DNA of 64,000 bases from Trichoplax adhaerens (GCF_000150275.1 NW_002060945.1:4440935-4504934); one strand, 5' to 3'. Positions 35,608 to 50,145 are shown, counted from the stretch's first letter. A program made the numbers and translations. The notes: generated by a model not told the origin, from the letters alone.

Positions 35608-38600
35608 TCAATAAACTAAATCATTGCTTGACGTATTTGAGTTTTGGCTAGAGTTAGCATTATTGATACTATTTTCAACTTCCAATACCATAGGGCTCGT
35701 GACTGAAAGAGTAGATTCGTCAAAGTTGACGGTAACCGTCTTCACTGATTGGCCATTGCCATTACTTACGATATTGGCATCATGATTTCTGTGTTGATTA
35801 TCAATTTGAGTACTATCGGGCGTTGTCAGATTTGTCTCTTGGAAAGCTGTTTCAGCATTTTCTTGTGCTATATTCTCAACTATAATGTTATTTACCACAG
35901 ACACTTCTTCATCTGTTGCGTTCTCGCTGTATTCCATCTCATGATTTTCAGAGTGATCTTGATTTATGTCACCATTATGATTTGCTTGTTTAGTAATAAT
36001 CGTTTGAGCATTTTGTGGAGTTTGTGGAAGTGAAGTAATTAAAAGGTTAGGATTACACCTAGGCGATTGACTCAAGTAATGTCGAACGTCATCAGCTTGA
36101 GCTAATCCTTCAAAAAATGGAATGAGATCCAATAATTCATTGTCAGCAGGATCATCGAACCACGAGCGTATAGGAACCTTTACAATAAATTAAATAATAT
36201 TAAGAAGCAAGTTTAAAAATTAAGTAAGATTAGTTTATTTATTTCTCTCGTCGATTGAAAATAGGTTATTTATTTTAGAAGTGATTTAATCGCTATCTTA
36301 ATATTTTAGCAGCTATGTACAAATATAAATTTCTTCTTGTTTATCTCATTATTTATTGACTATAAAATAAGTTTCGCCGACGATTGCATAGCTCCGTTAA
36401 ATGGCAGATTATTAGCTGTGATCAGGTAGATATACATTACTGTGCTATTCAATTTTCTGTTTTCGGATAAAACTCTAATAAAACTATTATCCTATATATC
36501 TTTTTAGACTCGTTTTTACGCAAAGACCTACCGCATTCTCGGGATGAAAAGCGTAGGAAGTCGGAGAGTTATCGAGTATCACGGTTGATTTTAAATCGCG
36601 ACCAAGTTTACTTAAATCCTAGTTGCCATTAAAGAACCAGATGATAAACTTAAATTACAGAAACATAAGTTATAGAATATATGTATGCGTTTAAAAAGGT
36701 TCAATCTCTATGGGTAACATTCTTCATAGCGAAAGACTTTCATAAGTAATATTTCGATTATCTATAGATTACTAAAAACGCTACGGTATAATTATTGATT
36801 TTCGAACTATTGAGAGCTTGTTACTGTAAATATCGCTTCACTATAACGCAATAGTTAGTTAACTTTATAAATAAAGGAAAATATAAAATGTTACCTTAAC
36901 ATAAAATCCACGATTATAAACGCAAGATTCTCGATATAACTTGTTATCAAAGACGTTCCATTTGTCGAGTAACTTCGATACGGGTTCGGCATACTGAATA
37001 AAATATAATGAATTTCAAATTTTTATACCTAGAAAAATCTATAATTATTGTATGAAATATGTCGGACCAAGAGTAAAGCTAGCCACAAAAGATTATAATA
37101 TCAAAATTATAGGGGTATTACTTTCAATAGTAGTTTTGTTTACATAAACGAGATAGATAAATCTGATAAAGGACTGCAAAATTTATACGATTGTCATCAT
37201 TCTTCTGCTTCGTACCTTAGAAACACTAGCTGTAAATAAAACACATTCAAACAGCTGACCCATCCGCTCTAAAAACTTGTCAATGTGTGGTCTCTTCAAG
37301 ACGTAGACCTATTAATTAAAAATAAATCAATACCATTGGAAAGGTGAATTTTATACCAGAAATTGACACAAGTACAGTAGTATCGTGTTATTTATGATAC
37401 TATAAAATCGCAACTAGATTAAAGAATCATTCATCATATTATAAATCGTATCTGACCAAATATTTTCCAGCAATATACTATCCCAATCATTACCGTGTGA
37501 ACGATATTGTCAATCTCTACCGGTACGATATAGTCCGCATTTTTAACCGGCTAATTTTTCGATAAAGGAGGCAATGGTATTGGCATTAGTTCAAGAGTAA
37601 ACATGTATACAACTGATATATTATTAACAAATCGTAGTTTAAACTTCAAAATCGTATTGAATAAGTGGTAGAAATATCAATTCTATCAGCGTTAATAGAA
37701 CGAGAAATATTGTACTATTCAAATTAAGCTACTTTACTGGTATAATTTATTATAACTTTGGCCTAATATTCGCTTAGTAAATCAATCCATAAGCCGATTG
37801 CGTAATAGCTGATCGAAAAAATTATAGTATATAGCAAAAAACGAGTACTGACTCTAATGACTGATTATGATAACTTACAATATTACTAAATTTTTAACCT
37901 CCAAACTAATTAAACAACCTTTGTTCTTGACAACGTAAAATATTACTCTTTGCTACTATTAGCCAATACCGCTACTGATTGAACCTCTCTATCGCTAGAT
38001 AAAATGACTTACTTTAAAAGAGCTATGGACTAATGTTTCATCTAAATCAATTATAACACATTTCTTCTTGTTGGCCAAATCTTGCTGTGGAGGCAGAAGA
38101 TATCTCTGTTCACCCTAAGTCAATAAATGTCGAGAGAGGGTACCATTTAGAACAATTACTTTATCTAAAGTTCAGCTGTATTCCACTTTTTGACTATACA
38201 AATTTATAACGGTTCGTTCCCTTCGGTGTACAATATAGAAATTTAATTTAATTAACAGCCTTTCAATTAGTCAAATACCACCGTGGTACTGGGAGAAGAT
38301 TTTAAGCTATCTTATTTATCTTATCGTACTAATAATAACTCCGTGTAATCAATTTGAAGTTCATCTGTGTCGAAATTTTCAAGTTCATCTAGGTCGAGAT
38401 TTTCAAGTTCCTCCCAAAAGGATGTAGGTACATTGCTTGTATTGGCCTCCATCTACGGTAATAATAGCTACATAGTCGTAATCCGCAGGAAAACTTAAAG
38501 TTTGGATGGTTAAGGACGCCGTCAGTTATAACAATCGTTTTCAAATATTTTCAAATATTTTTTGCCCGTTTTCAGGATTTCCCTATACAATACTTGCTCG

Positions 38601-41600
38601 TGTTATGATGCAAATTTGAAGCAACCGTTCCATTTAAATACTTGACCATGGCCAAAATAGACAGGTAATGATCATAATTAGCTATCGCACTTTAAATTGC
38701 TTTAAATAGTCATGAATAATGATCTATTTAGTAGCCGGTATAATTGGTATCATTGACGTACGATACTGGCCTTAACGTTTAATGGACACTGCCTAGGATT
38801 GTAGACCCATTTTGATGGTAAGAATTAAAGGAATAAACTAGAAATATAATTCTTTTTAATAATCTGTAAGTGGTTCTACTATGATGACTTAGAAACCCCA
38901 TTCTTCTGAATATTTTACTGGAAAGAGTTTCATATAAGGCAAAAATTGTGATAACATAAGATGGTTATCCTAACCTATGTTATCAATCGAAATGCTCTAT
39001 TCCTTTTCTATATTTTCGTCAATGTTAGTGTTAAAACTCATTTTAATAAAGTACATCTGCGTCAAGTAACCGGTTAATTTAATTGAGAAATTGACATTGA
39101 ATGGGAAAATTTCCGATTTGACGCTGGCATATACGCAAGTGTGTATACTGTTCTATAATGATTGATTTTCTAATATACTGTACACATATAGATTCCAAAC
39201 AATTTTTTATTCTATTCGGGCTATTTATCATTTTCAGCTCTAGAACACCATAGATTATTTTGAAAAAATACAAAGAAGTTTTAGTAGTACATTAAAAATG
39301 TTAAAATAGTTGTTTCCAGTAACTTGTACTTGAAAATGGATGAAAAAAACATACAATAACTTTCTGTTCCTGTTATTCAAATAACATAAGGAAATTTTGA
39401 TACCTCAATATTCCACTGTACTTCAGTAAAAGTGAAATTTTACGACCCTTATTTTTTAGCAAATAGTTTAACATGGCTGTAAATGCTAAATATGGTAGTT
39501 TTTATTCGTGCTGAGACAAATCAGAACGGGAACAGGAACAAAGAATATTTTAGAATCTTGTTTCCCTCTTATGTTAATCAATATTTTAGTTACAGTAGAA
39601 CATTTTTATTCTTGAGAAACGTTATTAATTTCATTAAATTTATTCGTTAAGGATAATAAAAGTAACAGTGACAGATAGTCAACTAATTAGGCTAGTGTAT
39701 TTCTAAAGTCCAGATAACTGCTATACTGTAAGGTAGATCTGTGCAAACATACAGTACAGTGAAGAGAAAGTTCTATTTATTGTTGAAGATATGTTACCAT
39801 CATTAGCCTTAATTTAATTTGTTCTTTTTCTGTATTGCTATCGTGAATTTTTGACTTATTTCCTTTGGTGTAGTGACGAAGAATATATTGTTAAAATATA
39901 GATAACCGTCTTATATTGTAATAAGGGAAATAACACAAATTCATCATTGAAGACATTACTTCAGATAGTCTTGATCGCTATACAGTACATTAAAAATTGG
40001 TTATTTTTATGCATTGCTGCAGTCAACTTGATCCATTTCCTTTATTTTAGTGACTTAGAGTAGATAATACGAAGAATAATTACACTAGAGTATGAATTGA
40101 CTATCTTATGAACTATAGTAGAGCTGATTTGGATTGCTTGACATGTTAAATTGGTTACTTTTCGTGTATTGCTATCATAAGTTTGATACATTTCTTTTGA
40201 CAGTGATGACTAAGAGTGACGGATAACTACAGTCCTGTAGCCATCATTAGGGACAGTCATTCAGTTTGCATTGCTCGTCATATATGATTACAGGACGGTA
40301 ATAGCTTAGCAAAATCAAAATATGGATAGAGTCTACACAACTATCTATATGAATAAATATTGAATCTTTCGAATATTATTAAGGTTATGATTAATTTACA
40401 TAATTTTTCGAGATATTTTATATAAATTTGATGCAGTTTTTATAGCATAAATAATTAAAGGTAAGTGATGTTTAACAGATTTTTTTACAGTGAATAACAC
40501 TCAACCGGCTGCAATAATGTTTAGCGTCTAGATAACTTTAATGAAAATTGCATGATGAAACAAATAACTCCATACGTAAATATTATTTTTCCCTTTTTTC
40601 TATCAGACGTAACTTTTGACGTATTTTCTATAGCATCCGTAAATAATCGTGACCGATGACGAATAAGTAATCAAAAATAATATCAAAGTGATTGTTCGTC
40701 ATTGTTATTGAATATCAATTTCTTTGACTTTTATTGTCTTACTACTTCAAATTTCTATTCGTTTCCTATGGTATTATTAACCAATGACGACTGATTGGCA
40801 TTAAAAATTTATTATATTGAACTTGTTGTTAATCTTTCTAACTTTTTAGAGGTATTTTTTATTTTTTACGTTCTTATTTTAAATTGAATTCAATTTTCAT
40901 GCTGGTGGCAAATAACGAGTATTAGAAAATCACGCTCACTGTTAGATCTGAGTTTAAACTACTTCTGAATTGTAAAGGGATTGGAAATACCCAACCAATA
41001 CGTAACTTAGCCAATTAATATCGTAACCATGACAAACAATTGGCAATGCATAACTACATGCCTACTAGCTAGCTAGCAAACCATCAATAAATTACATCGA
41101 ACTCGATACATAGTATAATATTGGTTTATCGCTCATAAAAATAACCAATAATGAATTTCGATGGTATTAACAGTAAATCAATTCTGACGTCCAAGTATTG
41201 AACGATTCCGAACCGCTGATTCTCTTCTGTAACTGTAATACTTAACATAAATTCACTTTTTCCTTCAAATTGTTAAATCAGTGTTTAGAATATGAAAAAA
41301 ATAGATACTATATTCTGAAAGTAATCCCTACTAGAAATCTTTTGTCACCCTTTTAACTTTCAATGATTGAGAAACACTATAGGATGCACTTTTGAAGGTA
41401 AAGTGTCGAAATTGATCGGAAAATTTTCGTACGATCTGCGCGTTTTATAGTAACCTATTTGACAGTAATGAGAGCGAATGGAGCGAATTTACAATTCCCT
41501 TTTCAAGATTAAAGTCTTAATATATGAGAATCTTCACTGCCATTTTTTAAATAGCTCTTAATTTAATTTTAAATGACTTATGAGTACAATAATTAATTTA

Positions 41601-44600
41601 ATCTCCAATTTATCCATCCAGTAGCTTTCACTTTATCTTATAATGCGGGAACAACTAAGAGTAATTTTTTAAATAGCGTCAAATTTAGAAATCGTAAGGC
41701 ATCTTTCTTATCATTTATTCTTTAAGATATTCATATGCCAATGCAACGTATTGAAACAACCCTTGTTTTGGTGCCTGTATGAATACTGTATTGCCTTAGA
41801 TTGGGCATGTTTTAGTTCTTAATATTATTTTGTCCTTGTTACGAGAAAGACTACATTAGTAGTATACAAAAAGTTTCGATAAAATGCTTCCAGCCGAGCG
41901 ATATTTTAAGTAGTTTTATTGTACAAATATCTTGATCCTCAAATTAGGGAGCCCTATTCTACCCTATCGGAACTGATTTCGCTGCATGAAATAACTTTAA
42001 TTTCTTTCATTATCTCCAGATATCATATTATCAATCACAGATGTGGCATTGAAGTCATAAACTTTGATTGAACTAAGTGCTTTGGGGCATCATTGAAAGC
42101 ATTTGCAAATAGCGCTGACTGGAAGATTAAATGCAGTTACTGTGCTATGAGACTATATGATGCCTTCATCAAGTGCATAACGTAGAATAACATTGGAAGT
42201 GAAATTTGCAGGCCATTTTAATCGTAGAATTCAGCTGTTATATTGGCAATAAATCACTCATCATTTTCATCGATAATTTAGCCAAGAGGATTCTTAAGTA
42301 TAGCACATTCTTAATTAGTAAAGTGGAACAGTAATTGCATTTTATTAACATTAATATGGTAAATAGTTTTAAGATTGGGAGTAATGTTGGCCTATTATTC
42401 AATAAGATTATGTGGTGTAATTTTATCTATATGGGGCTATGAATCATTAACTTCGAAGGGTTTTACAAATGTTTTGATTGCTACTTGTGTATTACTATTA
42501 TCGGTTGATTGATTTATTTAACTTATTACAGATATCCAGTTCAGTGTAAGACTAATAATTTTCGTTAGCCTATTCATTATACTACCGATACTTACATTAG
42601 ATGGCGGAGGTCTGTCTTCACCAAATTCGTTACGTGGACGTCGCGTAAAAGCACCAGTAAAGCAGCAGAAGATCGAAGCCAATAATTTATGATGTTGCTG
42701 TTTTTTCTTTCGATTGGTTTGCTCTGAAGGAAACATGATGAATTAAAATAAAATCCTTAACCAATTTATGTGATAATGCATATATATATTTTTTTCAATC
42801 ATGAATACTGGTAAAGAATACATTAACCTATTAATGTGGTTATACTGGTATGATTGATGTGAGATATAGACATAATTCTTCCTGACAGTTAGTTTGGATA
42901 TATAATTGTATACTGAACAATGAAATGGTGACCTTTCGAAGAAATGCTATTTTGATATTAAGTTCAATTTTTGAAAGGACTTTTACTAAGTTAACGTCAC
43001 TTCCGTACGGTACTAAAATGCTGAAGTCAATGTATAAGATGGGAGTCATCAATAACATCCAAATTGTAAACACCTATGATGTCAGTAATTTTGACCACTT
43101 TCTTTTTAACAACTATAAAATTTTCCCATTTCTCTATTTAATTTGGGATTAAATTACTAATGAAGTTGACCATTAGATACATTTAGTAAATTGTATTAGC
43201 GTATTAACTTAAAACGGAGATAAATATTTAAGTAGAGTATCATTGGATAGTTAGCCCATCTACAAATTGTTTTACAAGAGAAGGTTATCGCAGCTGCGGA
43301 CAATTTGTACATTTATTATTTAACACGCAATCTGTTAATAGTATAATGAAATATGCGAATGTTATCTATCGGTGGTATACCGTATACGTATATACCTTCA
43401 TATTTTGTAATTTTTTTGTTTGTCCCTGATAGCCTTAATACGTAGCAACAATAGATGGAGAGATATTATTTTACTTTTTTCAATTCTATAGTAACCAAAT
43501 GAATACTCAGCATTGATGTAAGAAGGAACGATTACTACTGTTAAGGCTGGATTATGCTATGAAATAGAAGCTTATTCGATTTCTTTAGTCACGTCGAATG
43601 ATAAGATAAGTCTGTTTCGTTGAGATTTCTCGTAACCGTGACCCGTAATATACTATCTTGCATATCTGCATCGTTTACGCAATGAAAGCTTCTATTTTTA
43701 AAACTGATAATGCTATCCGGATAACGGAAACTGTAGAATTATACTGACACAGAATAATATTGATATAGAAAATGTAATAACCAACATATATACAATGACA
43801 GATAAATACCTTTTCAATTTTTTAATATATATAACATATGTCTTAAACAATTTCATACGATACATCGTAGTGGCCTTAAGCTAAATTAACTTCTGAAAGA
43901 TGGATAGAGTGTAGAATACTCTTTTCACTCTAGGTAAAGAGTTTGATCTCTTACTATCTTTTAATATCATGTATTTTATCTCGCTGCTAAAAAATTTTCA
44001 TGAAGATATTTTTATAATTCTGTCTTGAAATTTATAATAAGAACGGGTAATGTATAACGTGTAGTATGGCTGTAATAATAGTTTAATCTAGTATTTATTT
44101 AAGGTTTTTTTGAGCAAGAAAAGAAATAAAATGATACAGGAAAAATTAAAACCGGATGAGGTCAAAATAGAATTTTAATATGTAAAAGGGTGCTATTAGT
44201 CAAAAGTAAAGAGACAGCGATCCATCAATCTACGATATAAGGGATTAGTCAAGAATGGAGGTTTATCGTCTATGTGAGGCATGATTGTATACTAGATTGG
44301 ATTAGATATTTAAGAACAATAATAAAGTGTTTTGAGCATAGCACAGCCCATCAGTTAATTAAAAAATATACGGCAATCAGTATCAAGGATAAGATGGATA
44401 AAATGTTTATGCGTCTTACTGCAAACATGTAGTAGTCATAAAGGTCAGCAGTAGATCATTGACTTCAAGAAATCTAAGATAGCATAATGAATAAAATAGG
44501 CGAATTTCACCTGCTCTCTAAACTACGCTACGTATAACCATATATGGAGAATAATATATATATACTACGTATAACATTAATAAAGCCCTTTATTTTTTTT

Positions 44601-47600
44601 AGAATCAACGCATTAATGAGAATGTATTGGAGGGTACCGATCACTTCCAATATTACTTAGTGTTATTTTGTTTTTACTTCGATAAAAGTTATCTATTTAT
44701 TAAGACAGTTATAAATATAAGTCGAAGTAGTACTAGACGTGTAATGACTAGCCAGAAAAAGTAGACACAAATATATTTTTATTCAGATAATGAGGGTGTA
44801 ACTGAAAATAGTTTGTAAAGAATAGACTATAGATCTCGTCAAAAATTCACGGAATTCATAACTCTATTTTCTACATATTAAAGTACAGAAAATCTCTCTA
44901 AAATATAAAAGAAGTTGAATTAATTTCAATATTTTAATCTATAAACTGGTTAATGTGCTAAGTAATACTCGATTTTAAATCAATGCTGGTAAACTGATAA
45001 TGAATAGAAAATCTAATAAACTGTAACAGTAAACAATTACTCTTTGCTGTGCTGAAGAAATAGCGAGAAAGGCATTGAAAATTAAAATCTATCAATTGTA
45101 TTGTTAAGTAGTCAAATATCACTTTAAGGCGATTTCTACTGGGTCAACCTGAATGCAGAAAATACGATACGAGCGTATCTATTCGTATATAAAACTATTG
45201 CGAACATTGATGCAATAATTATTACCAATCATAGTCATACAATCCAATTTGCTATCGTAAGCATTTAGATTGCATCGACCGTAATAAGAGAAATTCACTG
45301 ATATTAATAAGATCTACAGTAATTAGGATCCTTTTTGAATACTGTACTTGTTTAATTTCAAGATTTGAAGAAGAAAGTAGGAGGGCAGGAGCTAACTTAA
45401 AACTGAAAAGAATGCCGTATCTATTGAGCATAAATTATACATATACGAGTATAATTAAATCAATCGTTATCGATGCGAATATAACATACAAAGTATTTTT
45501 ATTCTTGCTTGCAGCGCTAGAATTATCTCTTTTCATTTTTACTTTACTTAGTTCTAGGTCAAAGTAATGTCGTTCGTTAGTCTATTTCACGTTAGTAGCG
45601 ATGGCACTGATTGTACAGTATTACAGTATAACAGTCAATTCCATCGATGAATAGTAACATAGTAATCGAATCAAGTATGCCATATAAAATGGGCAAATTA
45701 GATGAAAATTAATAAACAGAAAAGAAGTCATTTACAATCGCTTATTCAGGTGTTGCTAACGTTAAAGGTAGTTGTGGGTCTCTTTCTTAGAGTTCTCTAG
45801 TTATAAAGTTAATCACTCCTGATGTATAATAGTATAAAGTCATATCCTAAGTTGAAATCGACATGAGTAAGAGAGTAATAAATCAACGTTGAGATATTTA
45901 TTCTTTCTTTCGCTTTGTCTGGATCAATAAACGTAGTAAGTAAAATGTAAAATTGCTCGCTATGTAAAATTTAAGTAGTGCCGCCGCCGACATTGCTTAT
46001 ACAGTAGAATAGCTCGTAGTTTAAATAAGCAATAAAGTAACCTTTCGTATTGTTCATTTATTCAAATTTTTTTTTGTTGTAACTTTCGCTCATTCTACTC
46101 CTTAGTAATTAGAACAAGTCATCAGTTAGTTTATCAATGTCCAAATAATTTTGAATAAAAAAATAAGCGGTGATAACTTTGCTAACGCGTACGAGGAGAG
46201 AAACATTTTCAAGACGATTGCTAATTAATGGTCATAAAATAATATCTAATAATACATAATTTTTACATTAGCGATAGACACACCTCATGATCAACGAGAT
46301 AGAGAATACAGTATTGTGTCATCGAATAATAAAGTCAATGTTAGTATTTACAACGAGACGTTCATGATGTATTGTAAGATAAATTCACCGTGTAAGGGCA
46401 GAGAAATAGAAATGCAAAAGAGAAAAAATGACTCCATTACATAGTACTACCTATAAGTATCATTGTAGTTGAATGAAAAAGAAAGATACTATTCCAAAAG
46501 TCTACAGTAGATGGAAATAAGCTTGCAGTCCGTATATCGAATGGTTGTATGACCGCAATATAAATAGCTAGGATAAAGAAGTATTTAATCTTTAAAAATA
46601 TAAATAGAGATTTGAACTTTCAGCAAGTAAATATAAATACTTACTATAAATTTATAGCAAGACGCTAAATGTTTATGCTAACGATATGCGTAAGTCATTA
46701 AGCAAAAAAAATTACCCACATGAGAAGAAATAGCTGCAAACTCTTACCAATGTGAAGTAAAACAGGAAACGTTGCTATCAATTTTATATATAGATAAACA
46801 ATTCGTATTCCATTTTAAAGTGTAGGAAGAAGGCATGGTTACTAGAGGAAAAAATACTAACTAACTGTAGAACTTCAAAAGTTTCAGAGGAAAATAATAC
46901 TAACTAACTGTAGAACTTCAACAGTTTCAAGTTTACATGACTACGTCGCAAAGTTATCAATAGTAGTTCCGTAATTATAGTCGTTTGTAAATTTAAAGAA
47001 ACAGATACATGTCTATTTTAAGCAGTATCATTAGGCATTTGCCGAATGCATGACCTCTTTCGAATGGCTACTTCATTAATGCAATAACAGGCAGAGCATT
47101 TTCTCGAGTTCTTATTTTTTTGATTTTGCTTACTCGCTGGGTGTTCATTCTTATTAATAAGCAATTCTTAGGGCAAATTATAAAAATTCCATTCTAAAAC
47201 GTTATTGTCAGTGATATCGGGTGTCATTAATACACGAACAGGAAAGATTGCAAATATTTAAAATCTTTCGCCCCTGACATTTGATTCTTAATCCGCCCTC
47301 AGGGCTTAGAAGATTTTGTGTACTGAGTAGTTTTAATGATGGTTTACAGATCTACAAAATAAAGTAAATAACTTTACGTAATTTAGCGCTAGTAACTGGA
47401 ACGGATCTAAACCAACGTAGATGTTAATCGGTATCAAGGCGATCTCAGCAGAAGGTTATACCGTTATACTTGTATCGCTATACTATGATAAAAATAACGT
47501 TCATGTTCAACTTCGCTGTCTTACACATATCATGCAGTACATTGTAATTTAATAATTCATCAAGTGAGTAACGAGTTGGAGGTCATTTTTTTTACTTGAT

Positions 47601-48138
47601 ATTGTTAACATCTTGTCCGTGTAGAATAACTTGAGCACTCTATAAGATGGGACTGCATTGAGTGTAAAAGTATCGACTTGGCATACAAAGTCGTATCATG
47701 ATAGGGATGAGATGGAGTTTGTAGTTCAAACAAATCAGTTTTTCAATGGTACGACATCGTGCCTTAATTGCTTCTCTATTACAATGATTTACGAAACGAT
47801 GACGATATAAGCTTAGTACACATTGGACTACACCAATCTTAGCCTATCGTATAAGCTATTGATGGTACTTGCATACTGGCTAGAGTACCTTCAAGACGAT
47901 GATAGCATGAATTTTTTTCTTCATTTCCAAAAAATAAAAAGTAAGATATAGATAGAGTAATATTTAGCAGCTCTTTACCTTCCCACTTGGCTACATTAAT
48001 TAATTAATATTGATATGGCAATCATAACAACTTACCTCTTTGAAGATCAGAATTGGATTCGCTGCTCATATCTCGTAACGGTTGCTGGTCTTCATTTTCC
48101 TTGCTAACTTGTGCAATAATGGATGTTTCATCATCCAT
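35608..48138 (-). CDS. CTDSPL: Small CTD phosphatase (CTDSPL/SCP family), one-base frameshift
   Basis: Exons in transcription order: 48138-48036, 42723-42596, 38452-38330, 38114-38013, 37550-37494, 37308-37217, 36993-36895, 36618-36532, 36177-35608. About 453 residues if the frame is intact. SCPs are nuclear HAD-type phosphatases that remove phosphate from the RNA polymerase II CTD and repress neuronal genes. The N-terminus [14 protein letters not shown] resembles vertebrate SCPs (MDGPAIITQV). Exon 2 has the SIFCCF cysteine motif. The catalytic DLDET motif is at ~141-145, followed by [33 protein letters not shown] and a DLIPFFEGL helix. Exon 3 encodes an acidic internal duplication ([17 protein letters not shown]). 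A ~155-residue Asn/Gln/Ser/Thr-rich tail follows the domain, where human SCPs stop. In exon 37308-37217 one base is missing after the codon for Met of ERM (see findings). The introns of 4.1 and 5.3 kb hold no other gene. Confidence 0.9.
38453..42595 (-). other. Long intron 2 of the SCP phosphatase
   Basis: About 4.1 kb with no supported nested gene. It holds degenerate ~160-180 base repeats at 39.8-40.25 kb and is otherwise AT-rich and unique. Confidence 0.7.
39815..40250. repeat. Degenerate ~160-180-bp tandem repeats in the SCP intron
   Basis: Three diverged copies are anchored by TCTGTATTGCTATCG (~39.83 kb), TATGCATTGCTGCAGTC (~40.01 kb) and CGTGTATTGCTATCAT (~40.16 kb). Each is followed by a TTGA..CATTTCCTTT-like stretch and AGTGACGA/AGTGACTTAGAG-like sequence. 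Confidence 0.6.
42724..48035 (-). other. Long intron 1 of the SCP phosphatase
   Basis: About 5.3 kb, AT-rich, with no supported nested gene on either strand. A ~45-base tandem duplication lies at 46.85-46.93 kb. A 75-codon + strand frame at 42.93-43.15 kb has no recognisable content. Confidence 0.7.
46848..46930. repeat. ~45-bp tandem duplication
   Basis: Two adjacent copies each carry ATACTAACTAACTGTAGAAC and then TTCAAAAGTTTCAG or TTCAACAGTTTCAA. It lies inside an intron of the SCP phosphatase. Confidence 0.8.
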
Positions 48139-48924
48139 TATCTAGCATTAAAATGTTTCAAATAATTCTAGTTTATTCTTATCTACTGTAATAAGTAGAG
48201 AGATAAATAGTGATTTTCAACGGACAATTTTTAGTGGGTGGAACGCAATCCAACAAGGTAAAGGTACCGTTCCGAACTGTAATTTTCTTTTGTACGATTG
48301 AATCTTATCTACACATTCACTCACTCCAACTTTGTTCAACGCCCCAAAACTGTAGACGTACTCTTCAAGCGGATCAAGAATTGTTGAATGTTGAAAAATC
48401 GATCCACTACGAGCTTAATGACTACTGTAAGCTACGACTTGAAGGAGCCAATTAAAAAAAATAATAATAATAGTGCGGGGATGCTTGGGAACTCTTCTAC
48501 GTCGCGATCGCTAATATTGATTAATTTATTTATTATGCAGAATATTATAATCATGATGATATTGTAGTGCACTGTGGCGCGGTCCGTCGAGCACAGTGGT
48601 GCACAGTGGTGCACAATAGTGCGCAGTAGGTACACCACATTCGTTGTTACATTGCATTGCTCTTGGCTACTGTACTCTGGCAATTGCACGAGACTGTACA
48701 CTAATACAATCACTATTGCAGCTAGCTGAATTCACTGTCAACAGTGACATTGTTTTTGGCCATGGATTAATGTTCTATTCACATTTTGAGAATTCCACCA
48801 GCTTCTAATGGTTGTAATATACCATCGTCGCCACTGTAGTGGCTAGCAAAATTAATGTCACTATTATTACCAAACAGTGGAAAGTCAGTCGCCGTGGCCA
48901 TGGGGTGTAACTCTACCGTACGGA

Positions 48925-49192
48925 CACTACAGTACTTATACTGTACGTTGTGTTACGCTGCAGTACTGTACTTTTAGCAGGCCTTCTTGGCAGAATCCTT
49001 GGCAAAATGGCTTAACTGGACATGGACTATTGGATGTTAATCCATGTGCTGCGTTACAAAACTCAATTTACGATACTTTTAGATTACTCTTTAGTCGACG
49101 ATTGAACTTAGATTACTACTATACTGTACACTACAGTCATCACACAAGTCAACTGTCTTGGACCGTTGTGTACTGTACTGTACTATACTTAT
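48925..49192. repeat. ACTGT/ACAGT palindrome island, SCP 5' flank
   Basis: Clusters ACTACAGTACTTATACTGTA, GCAGTACTGTACTTT and TGTACTGTACTGTACTATAC, with a unique stretch between them. It lies 0.8-1.05 kb upstream of the SCP ATG. Confidence 0.8.
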
Positions 49193-49748
49193 CACCGAAT
49201 AGAATTAAATTCATTAAATAACTGGAAAAGATAATCCAGCAGCATCTATCAGCAATAAATAAGGTTCATCAACTGTAAATAAATACTAATCATCTACGTT
49301 GTAGTCATAGATTGTCTAAAATTGATGGCTAAATATTAACGAAACACACATTCTTCGTTGTATTGCAATACTTGCAATAACTGATCATGGTATTTAATAA
49401 TAACATCATTGATCAAGCTTTTATCACTATGCGTCTTGCTGTGTACAGTCAGAAGCTTCTGTGCGTTAAAGCAGCAAAATTAAAGCCAAATGTTTTTATT
49501 TTCTAACAATTGCTAAAAGATTACAAAAAGCTGTATTACCGCAAATTGCAAAATTCTAAATTTTACTCTACTGTACTTTTAAAAATCCAATGAGAGTATC
49601 ATGAAATACTCATATATCTGGTTAATGCTGTACTATTGGCATGTAATAATTTTGCAAAAGCATCCATCGAAGATGGATATCCAAGATATTTAGCCCAGCA
49701 AAGGATAAAGTACTGTACCTTTACTTTAGATTAAGTTTACTGTTGTGT

Positions 49749-49764
49749 CAAGTTGTACAACTTG
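49749..49764. other. 16-bp perfect palindrome
   Basis: CAAGTTGTACAACTTG is an isolated perfect inverted repeat without a spacer. It shares the GTAC centre with the islands but not their pentamer. Confidence 0.7.
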
Positions 49765-50145
49765 GCGGAATGTAAATTATATTACAGTAAGCATAATAGA
49801 TATATACGGCATTTTTTTATTTACTGTATATGTTTTAAGAACTTGTTTACGTAGCTGCATCTACCTACTCAAGAATATAACTTTTAAAATGTACAACAAT
49901 TAGCAGCTGAAACTATTAGAATAATAAACATAGTTAAATTGGACTCATGAAAATAATACATACAGAGTGTAAAGAATTTACAAATCCACGAAAAGTGATG
50001 TTTTTAGTAAATGAGATAATGCCCTTCATTAGCCAATCTTACAGTCTCCATGAAACAAAGATCTTAAACGGCTATCATTCAAATAATAGGCTTCGGTTGC
50101 TTTAGACCTAACGCAATCTAGGCGGTGGCACTCATATCTTCAATA

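Larger units (their letters stand above)
48139..50145. other. Intergenic: SCP 5' flank / CHMP2 3' flank
   Basis: No supported gene. It holds the palindrome island at 48.93-49.19 kb, a short run of GTGCACAGTG-type repeats near 48.59-48.63 kb and a 16-base perfect palindrome at 49749-49764. Confidence 0.55.

Noticed and set aside
37217-37308. Calling the SCP phosphatase a pseudogene
   Set aside because: Eight of nine exons are intact with conserved motifs and splice sites. A single missing C in a short run is more simply a sequence error.
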